Part shown: piece after piece, positions 28,717 through 37,351 of the stretch | Layout of the letters: each line of letters begins with the position of its first letter | Numbering within the stretch: the stretch's first letter is position 1 | Assembly: GCA_025923995.1 (NCBI GenBank) | Contig: JAICEW010000012.1 | Span: forward strand, 1-42,658 | Direction: 5' to 3' | Length of the DNA stretch: 42,658 nt | Origin: Vicinamibacteria bacterium | GTDB taxonomy: Bacteria; Acidobacteriota; Vicinamibacteria; Fen-336 | Translations under genes and position numbers: made by a program | The notes under the pieces: generated by a model | The model's input: the letters and a program-made list of their open reading frames with translations, nothing else | What the model was told of the DNA's origin: nothing | The model's database searches: none

Positions 28717-30048
28717 ATGCCGGCGCTGCACACCGATTCGCACGTGTTCTCGCGCGTGCTGGGCCGGCCGCTCCCCGTCGTGGCCCGCGCGAAGGGCGTC
28801 GAGGTCTGGGACACGGACGGCCGCCGGTACCTGGACGGCGCCGGCGGCGCGGTGGTCGTGAACGTGGGCCACGGACGCGAGGAGGTGGCCGCCGCCATCG
28901 GGCGGCAGGCCGCGACGGCCGGCTACGTGCACGGCACCCAGTTCACGAGCGACGCGCTGGAGGAGTACGCGCGTCGCGTCGCCACACATGCGCCCGCGGG
29001 GTGCGACCGGCTCTACCTGGTGTCGGGCGGGTCCGAGGCCAACGAGACCGCGGTGAAGATCGCGCGCGCGTACCATCGGTCGCGCGGCGAGCCCGGACGC
29101 CGCAAGGTGATCCGGCGGTCGGTCTCGTACCACGGCAACACGCTCTACACGCTCTCGTTGTCGGGCCGTCCGAACCTGCGCGCGCCCTACGAGCCGATGC
29201 TCGTCGAAGCACCCGAGGTGGCCGCGCCGTTCTGCTACCACTGCCCGCTCGAGCGCACGTTCCCGGACTGCGGAGTCGCGTGCGCGGACGACCTCGAGGC
29301 CGTGATCGCGCGCGAAGGAGGCGACACCGTCGCGGCGTTCGTGGCCGAGCCCATCCTCGGCGCGTCCGCGGGCGCGGCGGTCCCGCCCGAGGAGTACGTG
29401 CGCCGCACGGCCGAGACCTGCCGGCGGCACGGGATCCTGTACATCGACGACGAGGTGATGACCGGCTTCGGCCGCACCGGCGCCTGGTTCGCGGCCGAGT
29501 GGAGCGGGCTTCGGCCCGACCTCTTGACCTGCGGCAAGGGGATGAGCGGCGGGTACGTGCCGGTCGGCGGCGTCCTGGCGCGTCCCGCGATCGTGGACGC
29601 GCTGGAGTCCGCGGGCGGCTTCGTCCACGGCTTCACGTTTTCGCACCATCCGGTGACCGCGGCCGCCTGCCTGGCGGTGCTCGACATCCTGGAGCGCGAG
29701 CGGCTCGTGGAGCGTGCACAGGCGATGGGCGCGCGGCTCGGGCAGCGGCTCGCGCGGCTGCGCTCGCATCCGCACGTGGGCGACGTGCGCGGCCGCGGGC
29801 TGATGTGGGGCGTGGAGCTGGTGGAGGACGCGCCGACGCGGCGTCCGTTCCCGCGCGCGGCGGGCCGCGCCGCCGCCGTCACGGCGCGCTGCCTCCAGGC
29901 GGGGCTCATCGTGTACCCGAGCACCGGCTGCGCGAACGGCGTCGACGGCGACGCCGTGATGCTGGCGCCGCCGTTCGTCGTCACCGAGCCGGAGCTCGAC
30001 GAGATGGTGGACGTCCTCGACCGCGTGTTGTCCGCGCTGGGACTCTAG
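28717..30048 (+). CDS. class-III (PLP) aminotransferase
   Basis: VWDTDGRRYLDGAGGAVVVNVGHG...LVSGGSEANETAVKIARAYH...YIDDEVMTGFGRTGAWFAAEW...DLLTCGKGMSGGYVPVGGV. Confidence 0.93.
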   Translation: MPALHTDSHVFSRVLGRPLPVVARAKGVEVWDTDGRRYLDGAGGAVVVNVGHGREEVAAAIGRQAATAGYVHGTQFTSDALEEYARRVATHAPAGCDRLYLVSGGSEANETAVKIARAYHRSRGEPGRRKVIRRSVSYHGNTLYTLSLSGRPNLRAPYEPMLVEAPEVAAPFCYHCPLERTFPDCGVACADDLEAVIAREGGDTVAAFVAEPILGASAGAAVPPEEYVRRTAETCRRHGILYIDDEVMTGFGRTGAWFAAEWSGLRPDLLTCGKGMSGGYVPVGGVLARPAIVDALESAGGFVHGFTFSHHPVTAAACLAVLDILERERLVERAQAMGARLGQRLARLRSHPHVGDVRGRGLMWGVELVEDAPTRRPFPRAAGRAAAVTARCLQAGLIVYPSTGCANGVDGDAVMLAPPFVVTEPELDEMVDVLDRVLSALGL

Positions 30049-30057
30049 GAGGCCTCG

Positions 30058-31392
30058 ATGCCCGATCGCGACTACCCCCGCATCCTGGAAGCGCCTCCGG
30101 GGCCGAACGCCCGCGCGCTGATCGAGCGCGACGAGCGCGTGATGTCCCAGAACTTCCGCAAGGACTACCCGCTGGTGGTGTCGCACGGGCGCGGGGCCAT
30201 GGTCGAGGACGTGGACGGCAACCGGTACCTCGACTTCGCGGCCGGCATCGCGGTGACCGCGACCGGCCACTGCCACCCGGACGTGGTGGCCGCGATCCGC
30301 GCCCAGACCGAGCGCTTCCTCCACATGTGCGCGACCGACTTCTTCTACGAGAACGTGGTCGCGCTGGCCGAGGGCCTCGCGCGCCGCGCGCCCGGCCCCG
30401 GGCCGTGGCGCGTGTTCTTCGCCAACTCGGGCGCGGAGGTGGTGGAGGCGGCGATCAAGCTGGCCCGCCTGCGCACCGGCCGGCAGAAGATCGTGGCGTT
30501 CTACGGCGCGTTCCACGGACGCACCTTCGGGGCCATGAGCCTCACGGCCAGCAAGCCGGTCCAGCGCAAGGGCTACGCGCCGCTGGTGCCCGAGGTGCTG
30601 CACACGCACTACGCGCACTGCTACCGCTGTCCCGTGAACCGCGAGCCGGCCACCTGCTCCGTGCAGTGCCTGGACCTGCTGACCGAGACCATGTTCGGCA
30701 CGACCGTGGACCCGTCGGAGATCGCGGCCGTCATCGTAGAGCCGGTGCAGGGCGAGGGAGGCTACGTCGTCCCGCATCCCGGGTTCCTGCCGCGCCTGCG
30801 CGAGCTCACGCGGAAGCACGGCATCCTGCTGATCGCGGACGAGGTGCAGTGCGGCATGGGGCGCACCGGCCGCCTCTTCGCGAGCGAGCACTTCGGCCTG
30901 GAGCCCGACATCGTCACGCTGGCCAAGGGCATCGCGTCGGGCCTGCCGCTGGGCGCGCTCGTGGCGCGCGACGAGGTCATGCAGTGGAACAACGGCGGCC
31001 ACGGCTCGACGTTCGGGGGCAACCCCGTATCGGTCGCGGCGGCGCTGGCGACGCTGCGGCTGCTCGAGGGCGGCCTCATCGAGAACGCGGGCCGGGTGGG
31101 CGCGCGGCTGATCGAGCAGCTCCGCGCCCGTCTGGGGCGCCACCCCGCAGTCGGCGACGTCCGCGGCCTGGGGCTCATGATCGGCGTGGACGTCGTGCGC
31201 GATCGTGGGAGCCGCACGCCCGCGCCCGAGCTGCGCGAGCGGATCCTCGAAGAGGCCTACCGCCGCGGCCTGCTGCTGCTCGGCTGCGGCAAGAGCACGA
31301 TCCGCCTCGCCCCGCCGCTGATCATCGACGACCAGGACGCGGACACGGCGGCCCGCATCCTCGACGAGGCGATCGGAGCCGTGACCGCGTAG
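30058..31392 (+). CDS. class-III (PLP) aminotransferase (4-aminobutyrate/acetylornithine type)
   Basis: VEDVDGNRYLDFAAGIAVTATGHCHPDVVAA...FFANSGAEVVEAAIKLAR...LLIADEVQCGMGRTGRLFASEHFGLEPDIVTLAKGIASGLPLGALVAR. Confidence 0.94.
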   Translation: MPDRDYPRILEAPPGPNARALIERDERVMSQNFRKDYPLVVSHGRGAMVEDVDGNRYLDFAAGIAVTATGHCHPDVVAAIRAQTERFLHMCATDFFYENVVALAEGLARRAPGPGPWRVFFANSGAEVVEAAIKLARLRTGRQKIVAFYGAFHGRTFGAMSLTASKPVQRKGYAPLVPEVLHTHYAHCYRCPVNREPATCSVQCLDLLTETMFGTTVDPSEIAAVIVEPVQGEGGYVVPHPGFLPRLRELTRKHGILLIADEVQCGMGRTGRLFASEHFGLEPDIVTLAKGIASGLPLGALVARDEVMQWNNGGHGSTFGGNPVSVAAALATLRLLEGGLIENAGRVGARLIEQLRARLGRHPAVGDVRGLGLMIGVDVVRDRGSRTPAPELRERILEEAYRRGLLLLGCGKSTIRLAPPLIIDDQDADTAARILDEAIGAVTA

Positions 31393-31473
31393 GGTTCAGC
31401 GATCGGCGCCGAATGGACGGCGCCGCCACCAGCCCCTGGCTGATCGGCGCCGTGCGGACCCTGCGCGCCGATG

Positions 31474-31501
31474 ACTCAACATGTTCCGGAACATGTTGAG
31501 T
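31474..31501. repeat. perfect 28-bp palindrome ACTCAACATGTTCCGGAACATGTTGAGT
   Basis: Direct reading; 14-bp arms with no spacer. Confidence 0.98.
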
Positions 31502-31508
31502 GCTCGTG

Positions 31509-31536
31509 ACTCAACCGGCCGCGCGGCCGGTTGAGT
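31509..31536. repeat. perfect 28-bp palindrome ACTCAACCGGCCGCGCGGCCGGTTGAGT
   Basis: Direct reading; shares outer ACTCAAC/GTTGAGT with the preceding palindrome but has a different core. Confidence 0.98.
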
Positions 31537-31682
31537 GGCCAGGTCGCAGCGATCGGCGCCGCTGGTGGCGCGCGAACGGCGTACCCGAAGCGGCGCGTGA
31601 ACCGCCCGCTGTCCGCGCCGCCGCGAAGCGGTACGCCTGAGCGCGCCGATCGGGCGGCGCCGTCACGAGCCCAGGTCGGCCG

Positions 31683-31898
31683 CTATGCGCGCGGGTAGTT
31701 CTTCTCCACCCAGGCCCGCACGGCCTCTTCGACCTTCGCTTCGGTCGCGCCCGTGATCGTGGGCAGCGGCTCTCCGTTCGTGTTGCGCTCGGGGCAGTAC
31801 AGGAACATCGCGGCGTGGTACTGGCCGGCCTCCCGGTACAGGTACGCCTGCACCTCGCCGCCCGGGCGCTGGAACTTGATGAGCCGGCCGGTCTTCAT
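31683..31898 (-). CDS. small hypothetical protein (71 aa)
   Basis: MKTGRLIKFQRPGGEVQAYLYREAGQYHAAMFLYCPERNTNGEPLPTITGATEAKVEEAVRAWVEKNYPRA; coherent protein-like composition. Confidence 0.7.
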   Translation of the reverse strand: MKTGRLIKFQRPGGEVQAYLYREAGQYHAAMFLYCPERNTNGEPLPTITGATEAKVEEAVRAWVEKNYPRA

Positions 31899-31954
31899 CG
31901 TGGGGCGATGATAGCGGCCGCGGGCGGGGCTGTCAGCCGTGCGCGGCGCGATGC

Positions 31955-32968
31955 CTACGGACGTCGGAACAGCGAGCGCAGCGACGTCGACGACGAGCCC
32001 GAAGCGCGGCTCGTGATCGCCCGGAAGAACTCGTTCGCGATGACCCGGTAGCCGCGGTCGTTCGGGTGGACCAGGTCCACGAACAGGTCCTCCAGGCGCC
32101 CGTTGGCCTCGCGGACGAACCCCGCGTGCACGTCCGCCACCGGCACGCCTTCCTGCGCCGCCATCGCGCGCACCGCCACGTTCATGCGCGTGATCCACTC
32201 GTTCCGCTCGGGCAGGTTGTCGTGCGGGTTGCACGGGGGGATGGTCCCGAGGACCGGCAGGCTCGAGATCGACTTCACGGCGCCGATCATGCTCTGGAGG
32301 CTGTCGACCGTGTGGCAGGGCACTTCGCCGTTGCAGCGCTTCCAGTCGTTGGTGCCGTAGAGGATCAGCGTGTACGCCGGGCGCACGCGGTTGATCACGC
32401 TCGTGATGCGCGCCGAGCCGTCGTCGCTCTTGCTGCCACCCAGGCCGTCCGCCTCGACCACGCCCCGGCCGAAGTGGCGCTGCAGCGCCTCCTCCAGCGG
32501 CCCGCGGAAGCCGTCGATGTCGCGCGAGCCCAGGCCGTCGGTGATGCTGTCGCCGAACGTCAGGTAGCGGTTGGCCCGGTTGCTGCCGATGGGCAGCGTC
32601 AGCGCCACCGTGCCGGCGCCGGCCTGGGGGACCGACACCGAGGGGGGCGTGCCGGACAGGCGGTAGTAGGGCGGCACGGTCGTGCTGCGCAGCGCGACCG
32701 TGTGCGGGCCGTCCGGAACGTCCGGGACCGTCGTCAGCCCGGTGACCTTGGCCGAGCGGCCGGTCTGGCCGGCGATGTCGACGTCCACGTCGGGGACGGC
32801 CGCGTTCTCGGTGGGCTCCGCGCTGCCGTTCCCGTTCTCGTCGTAGAACAGCACGAGCTGCACCGGATGGCGGGACACCGGCGAGGTCGGGGAGGTGCCG
32901 CCGCCCCCGCCGCAGCCGGCGGCGGTCAGGAGGATCGCGGCGACTGGCCAGCGTGCTGCGCGCTTCAT
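31955..32968 (-). CDS. SGNH/GDSL-family hydrolase, lipoprotein
   Basis: Lipobox LLTAAGCGGGGG; LTFGDSITDGLGS block I; LILYGTNDW block; DLVHPNDRGYRVIA block V. Confidence 0.9.
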   Translation of the reverse strand: MKRAARWPVAAILLTAAGCGGGGGTSPTSPVSRHPVQLVLFYDENGNGSAEPTENAAVPDVDVDIAGQTGRSAKVTGLTTVPDVPDGPHTVALRSTTVPPYYRLSGTPPSVSVPQAGAGTVALTLPIGSNRANRYLTFGDSITDGLGSRDIDGFRGPLEEALQRHFGRGVVEADGLGGSKSDDGSARITSVINRVRPAYTLILYGTNDWKRCNGEVPCHTVDSLQSMIGAVKSISSLPVLGTIPPCNPHDNLPERNEWITRMNVAVRAMAAQEGVPVADVHAGFVREANGRLEDLFVDLVHPNDRGYRVIANEFFRAITSRASGSSSTSLRSLFRRP

Positions 32969-33031
32969 GAGCCGCCAAAGATACCATACCGAGACGCCCC
33001 TTGCCTCCGGGGGGTATACTGGCGCATCCCC

Positions 33032-33373
33032 ATGGACGACCAGCCGACGACGCCCCGGTCCAACCGGCGCCTGACCGCCCGTCGCGCCTGCAAGCTGACG
33101 GTGCGCTACCGCGCGGACGATGGCTGGCACCCGGCGACCGCGATGGACCTCTCGCACAAGGGGTGCCGCCTGCGGCTGGGCGAGGACCTCGCGCGCGGCA
33201 TCGCCCTCACGGTCGCGTTCGAGACGCCCGAGGGAGACAAGGGTGGCGCGCCGATCGAGGTCGAGGTGGAGGGGGCCGTGATCTGGTCCCGTCGGGAGGG
33301 CCTCTCGCACCAGGCCGGCATCCACTTCGCCGAGCCCCCGGCCGCACTTTCCGCGATCCTCGCCCGGGCCTGA
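33032..33373 (+). CDS. PilZ-domain protein
   Basis: RRLTARRACKLTVRYRADDGWHPATAMDLSHKGCRLRLGEDLARG...VEGAVIWSRREGLSHQAGIHF. Confidence 0.85.
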   Translation: MDDQPTTPRSNRRLTARRACKLTVRYRADDGWHPATAMDLSHKGCRLRLGEDLARGIALTVAFETPEGDKGGAPIEVEVEGAVIWSRREGLSHQAGIHFAEPPAALSAILARA

Positions 33374-33447
33374 CGCGCGGCCCGCGCTAAGATGGGCACG
33401 GGCCTCCCGGCCCGCTCGCGTTCCCGCAAGACTCCGGAGGAGATGGC

Positions 33448-34854
33448 TTGGCTCATCGCGGAGGGGCGACCGCCCCGCGCTTTCGCTTCGTCACGACGCT
33501 CGTGATCGTGCTCTGCCTGGCCGCGCTGGCCGGGCTCGTCTACGTGGCCGCGCGCATGATCACCGCGCCCCGGCCCACGATCGCGTTCCTCTCGCCGTTC
33601 GACAAGGTCGGGCGCACCACGCCGCTCGCCATCGACATCGCGGACCTGAGCGGCCTGCGCACGGTCTCGGTGACGGTCGAGCAGGAGGGCGCGCGCCACG
33701 AGGTCCTGCGACGGGCCTACGAGCAGCCGCCGGCCAAGGTGGAGGTCCGCTGGGCGCCCAACCAGGAACCGAAGATCCCCCTCCAGGAGGGGCGCGGGAC
33801 GGTTCGCGTGGAGGCGCGCAACGCGTCGTGGGGCGACTGGCTGCAGGGCCGCGTGGTCCACGCCGCGCAGGAGTTCGAGGCGCGCCTCAAGCCGCCCCGC
33901 CTGGAGGTGCTGACGGGACAGCACTACGTGAACCAGGGAGGCTGCGACGTGGTCGTCTACAAGGTCACCCCGCCGGACGTCGAGAGCGGCGTGGCGGTGG
34001 GCGACCGCTTCTTCCGCGGCTTCCCCGTGCCGGGCTCGCCCGACCCCGCGGTGCGCATGGCGCTCTTCGCGTTCCCCTACAACGCCAAGGCCGACACGCC
34101 GGTGCGCATCCGCGCGCGCGACGACTTCGGGAACGAAGGGCTGGCCGGGTTCACGCTGAAGGTCTTCCCGAAGGCGTTCCGCACGCGCGAGCTGCCCGTC
34201 GACGGCGCGTTCCTGGGCAAGGTCGTGCCCGAGATCGTGAGCCAGACCCCGTCGTTCACGGACCAGGGCGACCTGCTCAAGAACTACCTGGCGATCAACC
34301 GCGACCTGCGGCAGGCCAACAACAAGGTGCTGGCGGAGCTCGCGCAGCGCAGCAAGCCGGAGCGGCTGTGGAGCGAGCCCTTCCGGCAGCTCAGCGGGTC
34401 CTCGGTGGAGGCGCAGTTCGCCGACCACCGCATCTACTCGTACCAGGGGCAGGAGGTCGACCGGCAGGACCACCTCGGATACGACCTGGCCACCACCGCC
34501 AACGCCGCGGTGACGGCGGCCAACGACGGCGTGGTGATGCAGGCCGAGTACTTCGGCATCTACGGCAACGCGGTCGTGATCGACCATGGGTACGGCCTGC
34601 TCTCGCTGTACGGCCACCTGAGCCGCTTCGGCGTCAAGCCCGGCGACGCCGTCAAGCGCGGCCAGACGATCGGCTGGTCGGGCGCCACCGGCCTGGCCGG
34701 GGGCGACCATCTTCACTTCTCGATGATCCTGCAGGGCGAGCAGGTGGACGCGCGCGAGTGGTGGGACCCGCACTGGCTCGAGGACCGCTGGCTCTCGAAG
34801 CTGAAGGAGTTCGGCGCGAAGCCGGCGTCCCCCGCGCCCTCGCCGGCCTCCTAG
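33448..34854 (+). CDS. M23-family metallopeptidase (membrane-anchored)
   Basis: TTG start with GGAGGAGA upstream; C-terminal DHLGYDLATTANAAVTAANDGVVMQAEYFGIYGNAVVIDHGYGLLSLYGHLSRFGVKPGDAVKRGQTIGWSGATGLAGGDHLHFSMIL. Confidence 0.92.
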   Translation: MAHRGGATAPRFRFVTTLVIVLCLAALAGLVYVAARMITAPRPTIAFLSPFDKVGRTTPLAIDIADLSGLRTVSVTVEQEGARHEVLRRAYEQPPAKVEVRWAPNQEPKIPLQEGRGTVRVEARNASWGDWLQGRVVHAAQEFEARLKPPRLEVLTGQHYVNQGGCDVVVYKVTPPDVESGVAVGDRFFRGFPVPGSPDPAVRMALFAFPYNAKADTPVRIRARDDFGNEGLAGFTLKVFPKAFRTRELPVDGAFLGKVVPEIVSQTPSFTDQGDLLKNYLAINRDLRQANNKVLAELAQRSKPERLWSEPFRQLSGSSVEAQFADHRIYSYQGQEVDRQDHLGYDLATTANAAVTAANDGVVMQAEYFGIYGNAVVIDHGYGLLSLYGHLSRFGVKPGDAVKRGQTIGWSGATGLAGGDHLHFSMILQGEQVDAREWWDPHWLEDRWLSKLKEFGAKPASPAPSPAS

Positions 34855-34864
34855 CCGTCCCGTC

Positions 34865-36889
34865 CTACTTCAGCCACCTGGCGAGCCAGCCCAGCACCTC
34901 GCCGTACCAGTGCTTCGCGTTCTGGCCCTTCAGGATCCAGTGGTTCTCGTCGGGGTAGTAGACGAGCCGGGCCGGCACGCCCTTGGTCTTGAGCACGCCG
35001 TAGAGCTCGAGGCCCTGGCCCACGGGCACGCGGAAGTCCCGCTCGCCGTGCAGCACCAGCATCGGCGTCTTGAAGTTCGCGGCGAAGCGGTTGGGCGTCC
35101 AGCGCTCGATGTTGGCCAGGTTCGTGTGCGGATAGCCGCCGTAGGAGTGCTGGCGGCCGAAGTAGGTGTCGGACGCCGACTGGCCCAGCAGGCTGTAGAC
35201 GCCCGCGTGGCTCACGAGCGCCTTGAAACGGTCCGTGTGGCCCTCGATCCAGTTCACGAGGAACCCGCCGTACGAGCCGCCGGCGGCCGCCAGGCGCGCG
35301 GGATCGACGTGGCCCTGCGCGATCAGGTGGTCGGTGGCCTTCATCACGTCGGTGAACGGCTTGTCCGGGTGCGCGCCCAGGATCGAGTCGACCCAGGCCT
35401 GGCCGAAGCTCGACGAGCCGTGGAAGTTCACCATGGCCACGACGTATCCCGGCGCCGCGAACGCGTGGGGATGCCAGCGGAAGCTCCAGGAGTCGCCGAA
35501 GGTGCCGACCGGACCGCCGTGGATGAGCTGGACCAGCGGGTACTTCTTCGTCTCGTCGAACCCCGGCGGATACACGACGAACATCTGCACGTCGTCGTTG
35601 CTGGCGCCCTTGAACGTCATCTCGCGCACCGGGCCCATCGCGGTCGCGGCCATCAGGCCGTCGTTGGTCGTGGTGACGTAGCGGAAGCCGGAGCCGTCGA
35701 GCTTGATGGCCGCCACCTCGGGCGGACGGTCGAGATCGTTCCGCTGGAAGGCGACCTGGCCGTCGCGCGCGACCGCGATGCCGGCGACCGTCCCGCCGCG
35801 ATGGACCTCACGCGCGGACCCGCCGGCGGACGGCACCGCGTACAGGTTCGAGCGACCTCGCACCTCGGCCGCGAACACGATCTGCGCGCCGTCGGGCGTC
35901 CACTGCCAGCCGGAAGCACTCGCGTCGAGCGCCTCGGTGAGGATCGTCGCGGCGCCGGAGGCGAAGTCGATCGTCCCCAGCCGCGTGTGGTCCGGCCAGC
36001 CCTCCGCCTTCTTCTCCAGGCCGTACGCGATCGTCTTCCCGTCCGGGCTCCACACGGGGTCGCTGTCCTGCGCGGGGTTCGAGGCCGTCAGGTTGCGCAC
36101 CGCGCCGCCGTCGACGGGGACCACGAAGATGTCGGTGTTGAGCACCGGGTACGGCGCCTCGGAGGCGTTGGCCTCGAACGCGATCGTCTTCCCGTCCGGC
36201 GAGACGTCGTAGCTGGCCTCGCCCGCCTGCAGGCCGAACAGCCGCTTCGAGCCGGACAGCAGGTCGGTGACCTTGTGCGTCTCGATGTCGACCACGAACA
36301 GGTGCGGGAACTCCTGGTCCGTGAGCCAGCGGTCCCAGAAGCGGAACAGGCGGTCCTCGGTCACGTGCGCCTTGACCTTGTTCTTCTCGCGCGCCTCCAG
36401 CGCCTTCTTCGTCTCCTCGGGCGACTCGGCGCCGGCGATCACGTGCGAGGCGAACACGATCCGCTTCCCGTCCGGCAGGAAGCGCGGGGTCGCCACGTCC
36501 ATGGGCATGTCGGTGAGCCGCTCGGGCTCGCCGCCGGCCAGCGGCAGCAGGTAGAGCTGCGCCGCCTTGTCGGCGTCGCGCCTGGACACGAAGACGAGGC
36601 GCGTCCCGTCGGGGCTGAAGTCGGGCGTGCCGTCGCTGGCCCGGTGCGCCGTCAGGCGGCGCGGCATGCCGCCGGCGAGGGGGACCATCCACAGGTCCGC
36701 CAGCACGCGGTTCTCGTCCGCGTCGTACGTGCCCAGCGAGTAGACGACCTGCGTGCCGTCGGGCGACAGCAGCGGCACGCCGACCCGCTTCACGGTCCAC
36801 AGGGTGTCGACCGTGAACGGCCGCGTGTCAGCGGCGGCGGCCGCGATCGGCCAGGGGAGCGCCAGGAGCAGGACTCCCCGGTGCCTCAT
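34865..36889 (-). CDS. S9-family (prolyl oligopeptidase-like) peptidase
   Basis: WD40-like PD40 repeats (SPDGKTIAF...) and catalytic domain LAAAGGSYGGFLVNWIEGHTDRFKALVSHAGV ... LVLHGERDFRVPVGQGLELY ... DENHWILKG; SD AGGGAGG before ATG at 36889. Confidence 0.95.
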   Translation of the reverse strand: MRHRGVLLLALPWPIAAAAADTRPFTVDTLWTVKRVGVPLLSPDGTQVVYSLGTYDADENRVLADLWMVPLAGGMPRRLTAHRASDGTPDFSPDGTRLVFVSRRDADKAAQLYLLPLAGGEPERLTDMPMDVATPRFLPDGKRIVFASHVIAGAESPEETKKALEAREKNKVKAHVTEDRLFRFWDRWLTDQEFPHLFVVDIETHKVTDLLSGSKRLFGLQAGEASYDVSPDGKTIAFEANASEAPYPVLNTDIFVVPVDGGAVRNLTASNPAQDSDPVWSPDGKTIAYGLEKKAEGWPDHTRLGTIDFASGAATILTEALDASASGWQWTPDGAQIVFAAEVRGRSNLYAVPSAGGSAREVHRGGTVAGIAVARDGQVAFQRNDLDRPPEVAAIKLDGSGFRYVTTTNDGLMAATAMGPVREMTFKGASNDDVQMFVVYPPGFDETKKYPLVQLIHGGPVGTFGDSWSFRWHPHAFAAPGYVVAMVNFHGSSSFGQAWVDSILGAHPDKPFTDVMKATDHLIAQGHVDPARLAAAGGSYGGFLVNWIEGHTDRFKALVSHAGVYSLLGQSASDTYFGRQHSYGGYPHTNLANIERWTPNRFAANFKTPMLVLHGERDFRVPVGQGLELYGVLKTKGVPARLVYYPDENHWILKGQNAKHWYGEVLGWLARWLK

Positions 36890-36898
36890 CGATCCTCC

Positions 36899-37351
36899 CT
36901 ATGGTTGGTTCTCCGCTTCCTCGAGCAGGGCGATGTCGGCCAGGTCCTTAGGCCTTCCTGCGCTGCGCTTGTTGCGCAGGAAGTCGTCGCGCCCGATGAC
37001 GGGAACGCCCTGGCCCGCGAGCGCGACGTTGATGCGATTGGGCCAGGCTTCCTCGAACGAGATGCCGGAGATGCCCGTGAGGATGTCGATGCGAGACGGC
37101 GGCAAGCCGATCTGGAAGACGGTGTCGGGACCGACCAGGTCCTCGGCGGTCAGGTCGAACAGCGGCGCCCCGAACGCCCGCAGGGCCTCCAAAACGCGGG
37201 AGGCGTTCGCTGCCTCCGGCCGGACCCAGATGTCGAGATCACCGGTGGCCCGTGGGACCCCGTGTGCCGCCAGGGCGTGGGCTCCCACGATCATGAAGTC
37301 CACGCGAGCCGCGCCGAGTGCAGACAACATCTCGACGAAGTCTCGGTTCAT
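36899..37351 (-). CDS. nucleotidyltransferase-like protein (AbiEii/DUF6036-type)
   Basis: MNRDFVEMLSALGAARVDFMIVGAHALAAHGVPRATGDLDIWVRPEAANASRVLEALRAFGAPLFDLTAEDLV...RIDILTGISGISFEEAW...IGRDDFLRNKRSAGRPKDLADI; nucleotidyltransferase G-G/S and DxD-like (GDLDIWV) motifs. Confidence 0.85.
   Translation of the reverse strand: MNRDFVEMLSALGAARVDFMIVGAHALAAHGVPRATGDLDIWVRPEAANASRVLEALRAFGAPLFDLTAEDLVGPDTVFQIGLPPSRIDILTGISGISFEEAWPNRINVALAGQGVPVIGRDDFLRNKRSAGRPKDLADIALLEEAENQP

Larger units (their letters stand above)
31400..31652. repeat. nested inverted-repeat element in a convergent intergenic region
   Basis: 10-bp IR 31400-31409/31643-31652; 10-bp IR 31424-31433/31561-31570; 8-bp IR 31465-31472/31552-31559; 8-bp IR 31578-31585/31630-31637; two 28-bp perfect palindromes inside. 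Confidence 0.75.

Noticed and set aside
27661-31143. 1160-aa minus ORF
   Set aside because: Only the C-terminal 341 aa are the K+ channel; the rest is antisense to the two aminotransferases.
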